Program-made: the position numbers and the translations under genes | Part shown: positions 18,776 through 27,308 of the stretch, piece after piece | Layout of the letters: every line of letters begins with the position of its first letter | Position numbering within the stretch: position 1 is the stretch's first letter | Assembly (NCBI GenBank): GCA_029557915.1 | Contig: JAKQHS010000041.1 | Coordinates: 1-64,000 of the forward strand | Direction of reading: 5' to 3' | Source of the DNA: Bacteroidota bacterium | GTDB taxonomy: Bacteria > Bacteroidota > Bacteroidia > Chitinophagales > Saprospiraceae | DNA: 64,000 nucleotides | The notes under the pieces: generated by a model | What the model saw: the letters and a program-made list of their open reading frames with translations, nothing else | Database searches by the model: none | What the model was told of the DNA's origin: nothing

Positions 18776-18908
18776 GTTATAAAATTTGAGGCGGTTGATA
18801 CATAGGCCGTTTCGGTTCCCCTGCTAAAATTGAAATCCTCTGGCCGGAAGAAACCGCACAAGGTTAGCGGTTCCCGGTCCCCCATACGCAATATGTCTTC
18901 GATTGACT

Positions 18909-18916
18909 TAAATTTG
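18909..18916 (+). promoter_or_regulatory. -7 element TAAATTTG upstream of the GlxA-type regulator
   Basis: A perfect TAnnTTTG element 67 bp upstream of the ATG at 18983. No convincing TTG lies at the usual distance, so support is only partial. Confidence 0.4.
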
Positions 18917-18982
18917 TCCGTTTATGACCTTCGCCTTCTGCCGGTTCGCGGAAGGCGATGGCGCTTTCCAACCTGAAAACCG

Positions 18983-19963
18983 ATGGATCCAATCCATATA
19001 GTATTTATGCTTTATTCCAAAGCCCACTTACTGGACCTGGCCGGTGCGGCCCAGGTGTTTTATGAAGCCAATAGTTTTGGTACCCGAAAATACCAACTTC
19101 ATTTTGTTTCGCTTAAGGAAAGCATCAGCACCGAACAAGGGCTCCGGTTTGCCGGGCTCCGTCCTCCGGAAGCGGTGCCTCTTCGCAAACAGGATATGAT
19201 CGTGGTAGTCGGGGTTGATTTTAAAAGTTTTGTCCGCGGGGAGATGGATGCTGAAATTGAACAAACCGCGTCCTGGGTCATTAAAAATTATAAAAAGGGG
19301 GTGTATTTGTCCTCCATCTGCTCCGGCGCTCTGATCCTGGCGAAAATGGGCCTGTTGAACGGTACCAAATGCACCATACACTGGAAATGCCTGGATTATG
19401 CAAGGAAAAAATTTCCCCGTGTGCGGTTTATGGATAGTCAATTGTATGTATTTGACAAAGGCATATTCACCAGCGGGGGCATGACTTGCGGTATAGATAT
19501 GGCCCTGGCCCTGGTCGAAAAATGGTCCAATCCTTTGGTTTCTGCAGAAATCGCCCAGGAGATGGTCATCAATATGCGCCGCGCAGAAACCCAAAATCAA
19601 AAAAATACCTTTCTTGATTTTAAAAACCATTTCAACCCGGAAGTCTATAAGGCCCAGCAGTTGCTGGTCAACAACCTGCAGTCCTCCTATACTTTAACCC
19701 ATCTGGCTGCAGACCTGCACATGAGCGTGCGCCAGATTTCCAGGTTGTTTAAGCACCACACCGGCGAAAGCATCCAGAGCATAAGACATAAACTTCGCCT
19801 GGAACGCGGTGAACACCTGCTTCGGAATACCGAATTGACCCTAAAAGAAATTGCCGGGCAATGCGGATATCAAAGTCCAAGGCAATTCAGCAGGATCTGG
19901 AAAGCCTATTACGGCGGCGCACCCAGGTCGCAACGGGTATTCAAGAAATCCCTTTCTGAGTAA
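18983..19963 (+). CDS. GlxA-type transcriptional regulator (DJ-1/PfpI plus AraC HTH)
   Basis: The 326-residue protein combines an N-terminal DJ-1/PfpI-like domain (about 5-195) with a C-terminal AraC-type double helix-turn-helix (about 220-320). The nucleophile-elbow Cys is kept in SSICSGALILAKMG, but in this family the domain usually acts as a sensor. The HTH part shows LAADLHMSVRQISRLFKHH and the second motif LKEIAGQCGYQSPRQFSRIWK. It is monocistronic, with an AT-rich promoter region on its left shared with the divergent rhodanese gene. Ligand and targets cannot be told; the adjacent sulfur-handling gene is a candidate target by position only. Confidence 0.9.
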   Translation: MDPIHIVFMLYSKAHLLDLAGAAQVFYEANSFGTRKYQLHFVSLKESISTEQGLRFAGLRPPEAVPLRKQDMIVVVGVDFKSFVRGEMDAEIEQTASWVIKNYKKGVYLSSICSGALILAKMGLLNGTKCTIHWKCLDYARKKFPRVRFMDSQLYVFDKGIFTSGGMTCGIDMALALVEKWSNPLVSAEIAQEMVINMRRAETQNQKNTFLDFKNHFNPEVYKAQQLLVNNLQSSYTLTHLAADLHMSVRQISRLFKHHTGESIQSIRHKLRLERGEHLLRNTELTLKEIAGQCGYQSPRQFSRIWKAYYGGAPRSQRVFKKSLSE

Positions 19964-20047
19964 ACCGAACAGCCCAACTTTTAATTTTAAGCAACCCTGC
20001 TTTTGCATTTTTCCATTCGAATTTTTTTAAAAATTTGCGGACAGGCC

Positions 20048-20099
20048 TTGCGCGCATTAAAATTTAGTGTTTACTTTGTATTTAAAAGTACTTTTAAAT
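20048..20099 (+). promoter_or_regulatory. Promoter and perfect 20-bp palindrome of the membrane-protein/HTH operon
   Basis: TTG (20048-20050), a 20-nt spacer and TTACTTTG (20071-20078) form a Bacteroidota promoter. Directly behind lies ATTTAAAAGTACTTTTAAAT (20080-20099), a perfect palindrome that overlaps the expected transcription start and the first two bases of the ATG at 20098. It is a likely operator for the winged-helix protein encoded second in the operon. Confidence 0.7.
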
Positions 20100-20724
20100 G
20101 AAGGAAGAGCAGGATTATTTACGGGACATCACCGAGATACGTTCCATGATGGAGCGTTCTTCCAAGTTTTTATCCCTTTCCGGCTGGTCCGGCATCCTGG
20201 CGGGGATTTATGCTCTGGCGGGCGCCTATATTGCCTATTCCTTTCTTGGATTTAATCCCGCTGACCTTGAATACCGCCAGGTCCCGGGGGAAATCTTAAA
20301 TTTCGACCTTTGGAAGATTGTTGTTTTAGCCCTGATCATCCTGATCCTTGCCGTCGGCACGGCCATTTATTTTTCCCAACAGAAAGCCCATAAAAGGGGT
20401 GAGCGAATCTGGAACGCCACCACGCGCAGATTATTGGCCCATATGGCCGTCCCGCTCATCGCGGGTGGGCTGTTGATCCTTATTTTAATATCCAAGGGAT
20501 GGCTTGGCCTGATGGCCCCGCTTACCTTATTGTTTTATGGGCTGGCTTTATACCATATCAGCCGGTTTACCTATGATGAGTTGAAAACCCTGGGGCTTAT
20601 TGAGATGGTCCTGGGCCTGGCCGGTGCCTATTTTATAGAGTATGGTTTGTTGTTCTGGGCCCTGGGTTTTGGCCTGGCCCATGTGCTTTACGGTATTTTT
20701 ATACATTACAGGTACGAGCGGTGA
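20098..20724 (+). CDS. Membrane protein co-expressed with a winged-helix regulator
   Basis: The 208-residue product has a soluble N-terminus (EEQDYLRDITEIRSMMERS) followed by about six hydrophobic segments (near residues 33-55, 75-93, 115-135, 140-158, 167-185, 185-205), so it is an inner-membrane protein with the N-terminus probably cytoplasmic. I do not recognise a characterised family. Its last four bases (stop TGA) overlap the GTG start of the next gene, which implies translational coupling. The pairing with a small winged-helix protein suggests a membrane partner of that regulator; this is inference. Confidence 0.75.
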   Translation: MKEEQDYLRDITEIRSMMERSSKFLSLSGWSGILAGIYALAGAYIAYSFLGFNPADLEYRQVPGEILNFDLWKIVVLALIILILAVGTAIYFSQQKAHKRGERIWNATTRRLLAHMAVPLIAGGLLILILISKGWLGLMAPLTLLFYGLALYHISRFTYDELKTLGLIEMVLGLAGAYFIEYGLLFWALGFGLAHVLYGIFIHYRYER

Positions 20725-21020
20725 AATTATTAATAAACGGGTTCCACAAGGCCTTTGAAAGCAGGATCAGGCTCGGCATTATGTCGGCCCTGGCCATCAA
20801 CGACAAGTTTGATTTCAACGCCTTGAAGGAATTCCTCGAGGTGACCGACGGCAACCTGGCGAGCCATATCAAAGCGCTGGAGAAAGAGGAATTTGTCGGG
20901 GTGGAAAAATCCTTTATCGGGAAAAAACCCAACACAAAATATTTTATGACCCCCAAAGGCAAGAAAGCGTTTGAGAACCACCTGAAAGCATTGGAAAACC
21001 TGATTAAAAAATCGGGCTGA
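20721..21020 (+). CDS. Small winged-helix transcriptional regulator
   Basis: A 99-residue DNA-binding protein of the compact winged-helix type (HTH_34-like, distantly related to MarR/ArsR). The fold reads FESRIRLGIMSALAI, then LEVTDGNLASHIKALEKEEF as recognition helix and KKPNTKYFMTPKGKKAF as wing. No metal-binding cysteines are present, so it is not an arsenic-type sensor. The start is GTG, overlapping the preceding stop codon as GTGA. The perfect palindrome over the operon's transcription start (20080-20099) is the best candidate for its binding site, which would make it autoregulatory. Confidence 0.85.
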   Translation: MKLLINGFHKAFESRIRLGIMSALAINDKFDFNALKEFLEVTDGNLASHIKALEKEEFVGVEKSFIGKKPNTKYFMTPKGKKAFENHLKALENLIKKSG

Positions 21021-21072
21021 TTTTTTTTATACATCCACTTTGAAATTCAAAGCACTATTAATAAATAATTTT

Positions 21073-22353
21073 ATGGAATCAAAAACCGGCAATCCTGGCG
21101 AGATCCTCCCTTTGGAGGATGAAATCCTTGCAAACCTGGACTATCCCAGACAACTGGAGCAATTGTACCAGATCAATAAAAAGGCTTTCAAAAAAGCTTT
21201 TAACCGACTGTACCCGGATATCCGTGAAAAGCCGATGGTGCCTTACTGGCATGAACGATTGAATTTCGAAAACGGGGATCTTTCCTGGGGCAATTCAAAA
21301 GAATGGACCTTTATCCTGGTGGCTGCCTTCCTGGCCGGGTTGGTGGCAAAAATCCCTGATTTTTCATGGCTTGACCAGGATTTTTTTTATCCCCGCAACC
21401 TCGGTTTTATTGTTTTCCCCTTCTTGTCCGCCTATTTTGTCTGGAAACAAAAACTGGCTCCAAAAACGTTTTTGCCTCTTTTGGCGGTGATTCTCGGGTC
21501 TGCAGGATATATAAATCTGCTTCCCGATAATCCGGAAAGCGATACCCTGATCCTGGCCTGCATTCATCTGCCGCTTTTGCTGTGGGCGGTGCTGGGCATT
21601 TCCTTTGTTGGCGGGGACCGAAACAATCCTTACCGGCGCTTGGATTTCCTGAGGTATAATGGAGACCTGCTGGTGATGACTACCATCATAGGTATAGCGG
21701 GGGCCCTCCTGACCGGTGTAACCATTGGATTGTTTGAACTCATCGACCTTAAGATCGAAGAATTGTATTTCCATTATTTTGGCATCTGGGGCCTCGCCGC
21801 GGCTCCCATTCTCGGAAATTATCTTATTCAGATCAACCCGCAACTGGTAAAGAATGTTTCGCCGGTCATTGCCCAGGTGTTTACCCCGCTGGTGCTGGCC
21901 ATGCTGACCATCTATCTGGTTGCCGTGATATACACCGGCAAAGACCCCTTTAACGACAGGGAATTTCTTTTGATTTTTAATGCCTTGCTGATCGGGGTCA
22001 TGGCGATCATCCTTTTTTCCATTGCCGAAAGTTCAAAAAACGGGGGCAACGGCCAGAGAATGATGTTGTTTGCCCTTTCCGGGGTAACCATCCTGATCAA
22101 CGGCATTGCCCTGTCCGCCATCCTGTTCCGGATTTCCGAGTGGGGCATTACCCCAAACCGGCTTGCCGTCCTGGGGGGAAATCTCCTGATGCTGATCAAC
22201 TTACTGCTGGTGAGTTACCGTCTTTTAAAAACCATCCGGAACAAAACCGAAGCGGAAACCGTCGAAAAAAGCATTGCTTCCTATTTGCCTGTTTACGTCC
22301 TCTGGGCCCTGGTGGTGACTTTTATTTTCCCGGTCCTGTTCGGTTTCAAATAA
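21073..22353 (+). CDS. DUF4153 multi-pass membrane protein
   Basis: The product (426 residues from ATG 21073; an in-frame TTG at 21040 is less likely) has a soluble N-terminal part of about 75 residues and then some ten or eleven hydrophobic segments, in the manner of DUF4153 proteins of Bacteroidota. The C-terminal part (ALSGVTILINGIALSAIL..NRLAVLGGNLLMLINLLL) fits that family. The role of DUF4153 is not established. It sits 52 bp behind the winged-helix regulator and just before another membrane protein, so all four genes from 20098 may be one transcription unit. Confidence 0.8.
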   Translation: MESKTGNPGEILPLEDEILANLDYPRQLEQLYQINKKAFKKAFNRLYPDIREKPMVPYWHERLNFENGDLSWGNSKEWTFILVAAFLAGLVAKIPDFSWLDQDFFYPRNLGFIVFPFLSAYFVWKQKLAPKTFLPLLAVILGSAGYINLLPDNPESDTLILACIHLPLLLWAVLGISFVGGDRNNPYRRLDFLRYNGDLLVMTTIIGIAGALLTGVTIGLFELIDLKIEELYFHYFGIWGLAAAPILGNYLIQINPQLVKNVSPVIAQVFTPLVLAMLTIYLVAVIYTGKDPFNDREFLLIFNALLIGVMAIILFSIAESSKNGGNGQRMMLFALSGVTILINGIALSAILFRISEWGITPNRLAVLGGNLLMLINLLLVSYRLLKTIRNKTEAETVEKSIASYLPVYVLWALVVTFIFPVLFGFK

Positions 22354-22360
22354 GAGGACG

Positions 22361-23101
22361 ATGACTCCGGGTAGAATGAAAATCAAAACGATCATCTGGC
22401 TTGCCGTTTTCAGCATAGCCATGGGTTATCTGGAATCCGCGGTCGTGGTCTACCTGCGGAAATTGTATTATCCGGACGGCTTTAAATTTCCCCTGGTGCC
22501 CATGGAGGCAGAAATGGCGATGGTTGAATTGTTGCGCGAAGCGGCTACCATCCTGATGTTGCTGGGCATAGGCATGCTTTCAGCCCGCAAGGCTTCCCTC
22601 CGCCTTGCCGTATTCATTTTTTGTTTTGCGATCTGGGACCTGTTTTATTATTTGTTTCTATGGATCCTCCTGGACTGGCCGGAATCCTTTTTCACCTGGG
22701 ATATTCTTTTTTTAATTCCCGTTCCCTGGGTGGGCCCGGTGATTGCTCCCTGCATCCTATGCCTCAACATGATCCTTTTGGCTTCGGCCATCTTTTATTA
22801 TCACTCACAGGAAAAGGACACGCGGTTAAAAGCCAATGAATGGGGCCTGTTTGCCGCAGGCAGTTTGGTAGTCATCCTCTCATTTGTCTGGGATTTCTGG
22901 AAATACCTAAGGGCAATAAGCTTCATGGACAGGTCGGATGTCCTTTCCGGGTCCCAATACCTGGACGGCATTCTGTCTGATTATATTCCCTCAACTTTCA
23001 ACTGGCCGCTGTTCCTGGCGGGTCTATTGGTTTTGGCTTACGGAACCCTCGTTTTGATACGAAGATTTAAAAGCGAAAAACCTGTTTCCGCCAATTTGTA
23101 A
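22361..23101 (+). CDS. Multi-pass membrane protein of unknown function
   Basis: The 246-residue product has about six to seven hydrophobic segments (near residues 8-25, 57-75, 80-100, 115-140, 158-175, 212-232) and acidic and tryptophan-rich loops. I recognise no family. The start at 22361 follows the DUF4153 stop by 7 bp; an alternative ATG lies at 22376 (MKIKTIIWL), which gives a more usual N-terminus. A tandem array starts a few bases behind its stop. Confidence 0.7.
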   Translation: MTPGRMKIKTIIWLAVFSIAMGYLESAVVVYLRKLYYPDGFKFPLVPMEAEMAMVELLREAATILMLLGIGMLSARKASLRLAVFIFCFAIWDLFYYLFLWILLDWPESFFTWDILFLIPVPWVGPVIAPCILCLNMILLASAIFYYHSQEKDTRLKANEWGLFAAGSLVVILSFVWDFWKYLRAISFMDRSDVLSGSQYLDGILSDYIPSTFNWPLFLAGLLVLAYGTLVLIRRFKSEKPVSANL

Positions 23102-23104
23102 ACT

Positions 23105-23190
23105 GCAATATCAATCCCATCAATCCTATCAATCCCATCAATCCAATTAATCCTAATAATCCCATCAATCCTATAATCCTATAATCCTAT
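23105..23190. repeat. 9-bp type tandem array between convergent genes
   Basis: About nine imperfect units of the ATCAATCCC/ATCAATCCT/AATCCTATA type. The array ends 11 bp before the stop codon of the minus-strand DUF3857 gene (23202) and starts right behind the stop of the plus-strand gene (23101). Confidence 0.9.
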
Positions 23191-23201
23191 TAAATATGGT
23201 T

Positions 23202-25061
23202 TCAGGGTTTTTCTATCTTCTTGATCACTATTTTGGATTGCCTGACCTTGGAAGCTTTCGACAATAAATCCGAAAATTCGGTATACGCTTCTTTGGATCG
23301 CCGTGTTTTGAGCAAGGTAAAATGAAGTCTGATCTGTACCGTCCGGTCCATAACCGTTGCATTAAAATCCAATTCCCCGAACACCGATTTAATGGTAAAA
23401 GGTTTAGGCAGGCTTTCTATTTCATAAGCGGATGGGATGACTATTGATAAAGTATCCTTTTGGGAAAATCCAAAAGGAATCACAATATCGTTCATCCGGG
23501 ATTTACCGGGTATTAGATCCGGGGCCAATTCATGGATCAATTGCAGGGGGATAAACATCCTGATACCGGAGACGGAGGCATATTTTTTGATGTGGGCATA
23601 TTCATTGAAAGCGATCCGGGGCACGGAGGCGTAGTCAAAAAAGTAATTGAAGGAATCGAGGGCATAGTCCATGCCTTTGCGATTTTCCAGCAGTTGTTCC
23701 TTTTTCTCCTTTTCCCCTTTTAGGTCATAGTCGGCATAGGTTTCATAAAAAAGGCCGCCATATCGTGCGGTGGTGAAAGAGGCGCCATGACCAAAAGCAT
23801 CCAGCCTGAGTTCGCTATGGGAAGTCAGGGTATTACTGCCTTCGTCGTATACAGGAGTCCGGATAAGCCGTCCGCCTTCCGGGCAAGCCATGAGCGCATA
23901 TCGGTCTGAATTGGCATTGCCGAGATATCCTGGTGGGAAATATTGGTTGGTACATTCCAAAAACAAAGTATCCTCAGGGCCTGGAACCGTCAGGATCACA
24001 TGATTGGTTTGATATAGACTGCTGAAGTCGGTGTGATTGATTTTACGGCTTCCGGAGCCGATTTCGGTATAATAAGAATTGATCCCCACGTGTTTTAACA
24101 AGGCCCTCATATAATTTGACAAGGCTTTACAATCTCCATATCCGGCTTTCGCAACCTCTGAGGCCGCCATGGGCTGAAATCCCCCGATGCCCAACTGGAT
24201 GCTCACATACCTTGTGTTTTCCTGCAAATACTTGTAGAGTGTGTTGATCTTGGATTTGGGCGAATCGGTGGCTTTGACCAAGGCATTGATTTTAAGTTGG
24301 TCCTCAGGAGGCAATTGGTCCCTGTCCCGGATCAGGCCATTCACCCACTTGCCGTACTGATTCCAGTCGCCCAGGTCGCCCCGGTGACCTTCGAACTCAA
24401 TTTGATTCGTTGCCAACAACACCATGCTGAACTTTTCTTCCATTGGCGTGTCGAAGTCTTCGTCCTGGATAGCCTCCAGGGTATCCGTCACCCAGGCAAG
24501 GGATTTGGATTCGACCTGGCGGGCGCCCCGAAAATTCACTTCCTTATAGGATACCAGGTCCGGAATCTCCGATTGAACCGTCAATTCCGCATGTTCCAGC
24601 CTGTAATGATACCCCTCCTGCGGCATCCACCGGCCGAGGCCGAGGGTGCTGTTATATTTTATAGTATAGCGGAAATCGATGTTCATTGGAAAGCCGGTTG
24701 CTTCAATCTTTAAATACTTTAATCTGTTGTCAGAAAAAATCGAATATCCGTCCTGCATCACCTGATCCGTGAAATCGCGAAGTTTGTATTTGGTGATCAT
24801 TCCAAACTTGTTTTTGACCATGATTTCAGCTTCGGTTATTTTTGATTGTTTATCATACGGGAGGATCAGCGTAGCTTCTTTTAACCCTTTTTCGTGATGA
24901 ATGGTATAGTTTTTCCACACGGATTCTTCCACATCGTCCAACGCGTTGATTTTATAATGGGTTTTGGAATGATGAATGGTAATGTAATCAGGTTCCGTTG
25001 CGGGAAGCGCATACAGAAAAGGAGAAACGAGGCAAAAGATAAAAGGATAAAATAATTTCAT
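23202..25061 (-). CDS. DUF3857 and transglutaminase-domain exported protein (Cys intact)
   Basis: The 619-residue protein has a signal peptide (MKLFYPFIFCLVSPFLYALP), an N-terminal DUF3857 beta-rich domain (about residues 40-230), a transglutaminase-like core (about 260-390) and a C-terminal beta domain. The catalytic Cys is present in AGYGDCKALSNYM, followed by a candidate His in the KINHTDFSS/TNHVILTV region. Members are periplasmic or surface proteins of unknown substrate; peptidase or cross-linking activity is possible. The start is 2 bp downstream of the stop of the paralogue at 25064-27073, so the two are an operon. Confidence 0.85.
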   Translation of the reverse strand: MKLFYPFIFCLVSPFLYALPATEPDYITIHHSKTHYKINALDDVEESVWKNYTIHHEKGLKEATLILPYDKQSKITEAEIMVKNKFGMITKYKLRDFTDQVMQDGYSIFSDNRLKYLKIEATGFPMNIDFRYTIKYNSTLGLGRWMPQEGYHYRLEHAELTVQSEIPDLVSYKEVNFRGARQVESKSLAWVTDTLEAIQDEDFDTPMEEKFSMVLLATNQIEFEGHRGDLGDWNQYGKWVNGLIRDRDQLPPEDQLKINALVKATDSPKSKINTLYKYLQENTRYVSIQLGIGGFQPMAASEVAKAGYGDCKALSNYMRALLKHVGINSYYTEIGSGSRKINHTDFSSLYQTNHVILTVPGPEDTLFLECTNQYFPPGYLGNANSDRYALMACPEGGRLIRTPVYDEGSNTLTSHSELRLDAFGHGASFTTARYGGLFYETYADYDLKGEKEKKEQLLENRKGMDYALDSFNYFFDYASVPRIAFNEYAHIKKYASVSGIRMFIPLQLIHELAPDLIPGKSRMNDIVIPFGFSQKDTLSIVIPSAYEIESLPKPFTIKSVFGELDFNATVMDRTVQIRLHFTLLKTRRSKEAYTEFSDLLSKASKVRQSKIVIKKIEKP

Positions 25062-25063
25062 GA

Positions 25064-27073
25064 TCAGACCTTTTTCTTCAGTACCACTTGTTCCGCGTGT
25101 TTGGAGACCACCAGGTTAAAAAAATCCCTCAATCCTTCATATTCGTCTACTTCGTACTGTGCTTTGGTCAGAAATATCAGGGAACTGATCTTCAAAGTAT
25201 TCCCGGAAACAACCTCAACTCCGAAGGTAAATTTTGCTGTTTTAGAGGCATTCTGGAAAATGGCCGATTTTGGGGTGCTTTCGAGATCATAGGATTCCGG
25301 GATTCTTATTTCTACGGTGGCATTGACCAGCCAGGGATATTCGAATTCAACGGGAAATTGCCGGTCCTCAATCTTCAGGGGGTTGTCCACCAGCTTTTCC
25401 ATTTGTATCGGGGTAAAATAAATCAGTTCATCAGTCACTTCCATATTTCCCCGGGTTTTGATCTTGGCGTCGAGGATGATGTCTTTTTGGTAGTCATTAA
25501 AATTGGTCATGATCGCTTCCGTCAGTTCTGTTCCGGGATGTTTTTCGTGGATGTTTTTCAAATACTCGGTCAAGTCGGTGGAATCACCCAATTGATGTCG
25601 CATCCTATAGGCGGAATAATTAAAATGCCTTTCCTGGTAGGTGCCCTTGAACCCATCCTGGGGATCGAGATCCAGTTTATAATAGGCTTGCGATTGATCT
25701 ATTTTGGAAGTTTTGAGATCTACCCACACCCCATCCTGATCGTTGATCAGCCTCCCTTGCCCGTTAAGGCATTTTCCAGGCAGTAGACTGGGCGTGGCGA
25801 AAGGGTCCGCTGCATCCAAAAGGATTTTTTTGTCTCCCTGGATCACTGCAGCCAATACATAATTCATTTTAGTCAACGTTGGTAACGTTGGCAAAATGGC
25901 CCCATTGTCAATAGTGCTGAGTACAACTGGAAATGCACTCAGTCCCAGCTCCCTGAGCATGGAAACCAGGCAAAGGTTAATATCGGCTACATTGCCTTTC
26001 CGCTGTTCAAACGATTTGCGGATATTTCCGGTGGTATAAATACCGTGGTCCCCATTCCATCGCATCCGCTGTTGTATCAGCTGATGGGCGGCATTTATCT
26101 TATCGTTGGGTTGAGAAAAATTAGCCTGGATCTCGGCCACTTCGTCTTTAAAATACCCAGTTTTACTGAGTTGCAAGCCAAATTGCTGGTCTTCCAGTAA
26201 TAGTTTATTCAGGGCAGCCCAGGATTTGGTATATTCTTTATAATCAATTCCAAATTTGGTGGAAGCCAGTTCAAACTCCACCCTGGTCCGGTAGTTTTCC
26301 TTATTGTGAATATAGGGTTCTGAGGGAAATGCGGGAACGTTCCGGATCAGATAACCGTTTAGGATTTCAAAAAAATCATATCCTGGTTTTTTTCGCTCTT
26401 CACGCGATACATTTACCTTCAGGTATCCCCAGAAATAAGGATTATACTGCAATTGCTCCGGGATGGCCGTGAGGTACTCGCTTTCCAGCACTGGGATGTC
26501 GTGCTGGAAAACCCAACCCTGGAAATTAAAGAGGAAATCCGATTCGATTTTGTATAGGACTTCGATAATACTTCCTTCCCGGATGTTGGGCATGGTAAAT
26601 TTTACCTGGTTTTGATGCTCCCCTGTTTTTTCCTTGAATATGGATGACTTTTCGAGTTTGGTTTCGACCAGCTCTCCATTTTCTAGGTTGTAGGTGATCC
26701 CCTTGAGTTCAACGAGTTTTTCCTCTGATTTGGGGTCTTTGTAATACAAGGGGATGGATATATCCGCCTGATCAAAGGCGGATTTATCCTGGATACGGAT
26801 CCTGAAATGACGTTCGAAAACCACTTTAAACACTTCCGGGGTAATGAGAAAGGTGGATTGGCCATGATCAAATAAATAATAAGCATGGGCCGCGCTGTCA
26901 ATTGGACACACCTTGGGTATAAAATTGGATGCCGGCAATTTTCCAAAACGGAATGCAGGGATTTCTTTTTGCGCCAAGGCAGGGAATCCCGGAAGCAATG
27001 GCAGAATAACCCCAAAGATTGCCCACTTAATGGTGGGCAGACGAAGGTTTAAAATAACAAACAAATATTTCAT
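25064..27073 (-). CDS. DUF3857 transglutaminase-like protein with lost catalytic Cys
   Basis: The 669-residue paralogue of the next gene has the same layout: signal peptide (ending PALAQ), DUF3857 domain and transglutaminase-like core. In the core the segment RKGNVADINLCLVSMLRELG aligns without gaps to GYGDCKALSNYM..KHVG of the neighbour, and the catalytic Cys position is Val. Unless another Cys substitutes (one lies six residues on, NLC), the domain is not an active thiol enzyme. It may be a binding partner of the active paralogue, with which it is translated 2 bp apart. Confidence 0.83.
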   Translation of the reverse strand: MKYLFVILNLRLPTIKWAIFGVILPLLPGFPALAQKEIPAFRFGKLPASNFIPKVCPIDSAAHAYYLFDHGQSTFLITPEVFKVVFERHFRIRIQDKSAFDQADISIPLYYKDPKSEEKLVELKGITYNLENGELVETKLEKSSIFKEKTGEHQNQVKFTMPNIREGSIIEVLYKIESDFLFNFQGWVFQHDIPVLESEYLTAIPEQLQYNPYFWGYLKVNVSREERKKPGYDFFEILNGYLIRNVPAFPSEPYIHNKENYRTRVEFELASTKFGIDYKEYTKSWAALNKLLLEDQQFGLQLSKTGYFKDEVAEIQANFSQPNDKINAAHQLIQQRMRWNGDHGIYTTGNIRKSFEQRKGNVADINLCLVSMLRELGLSAFPVVLSTIDNGAILPTLPTLTKMNYVLAAVIQGDKKILLDAADPFATPSLLPGKCLNGQGRLINDQDGVWVDLKTSKIDQSQAYYKLDLDPQDGFKGTYQERHFNYSAYRMRHQLGDSTDLTEYLKNIHEKHPGTELTEAIMTNFNDYQKDIILDAKIKTRGNMEVTDELIYFTPIQMEKLVDNPLKIEDRQFPVEFEYPWLVNATVEIRIPESYDLESTPKSAIFQNASKTAKFTFGVEVVSGNTLKISSLIFLTKAQYEVDEYEGLRDFFNLVVSKHAEQVVLKKKV

Positions 27074-27308
27074 AGTTATTCATTTTATGCAGGTTCTGCA
27101 AGCAAGGAGGGTGAGGAAGCAGAAGGGAAAGGGGTTCCTGGGTCCTATCGCTTGTATTCGATTACTAAAATAATTAATTTTCGAATACTCCTAAATCTCT
27201 AAAATAAAATTTTTTAATTTTACTTTTTCAACCGGGCTTACCGTATATCATGAAAAGGGTCGACGCACAGAGGAAAGAGGTTTTAAGATCAACCCAGGCG
27301 GTTTTAAA

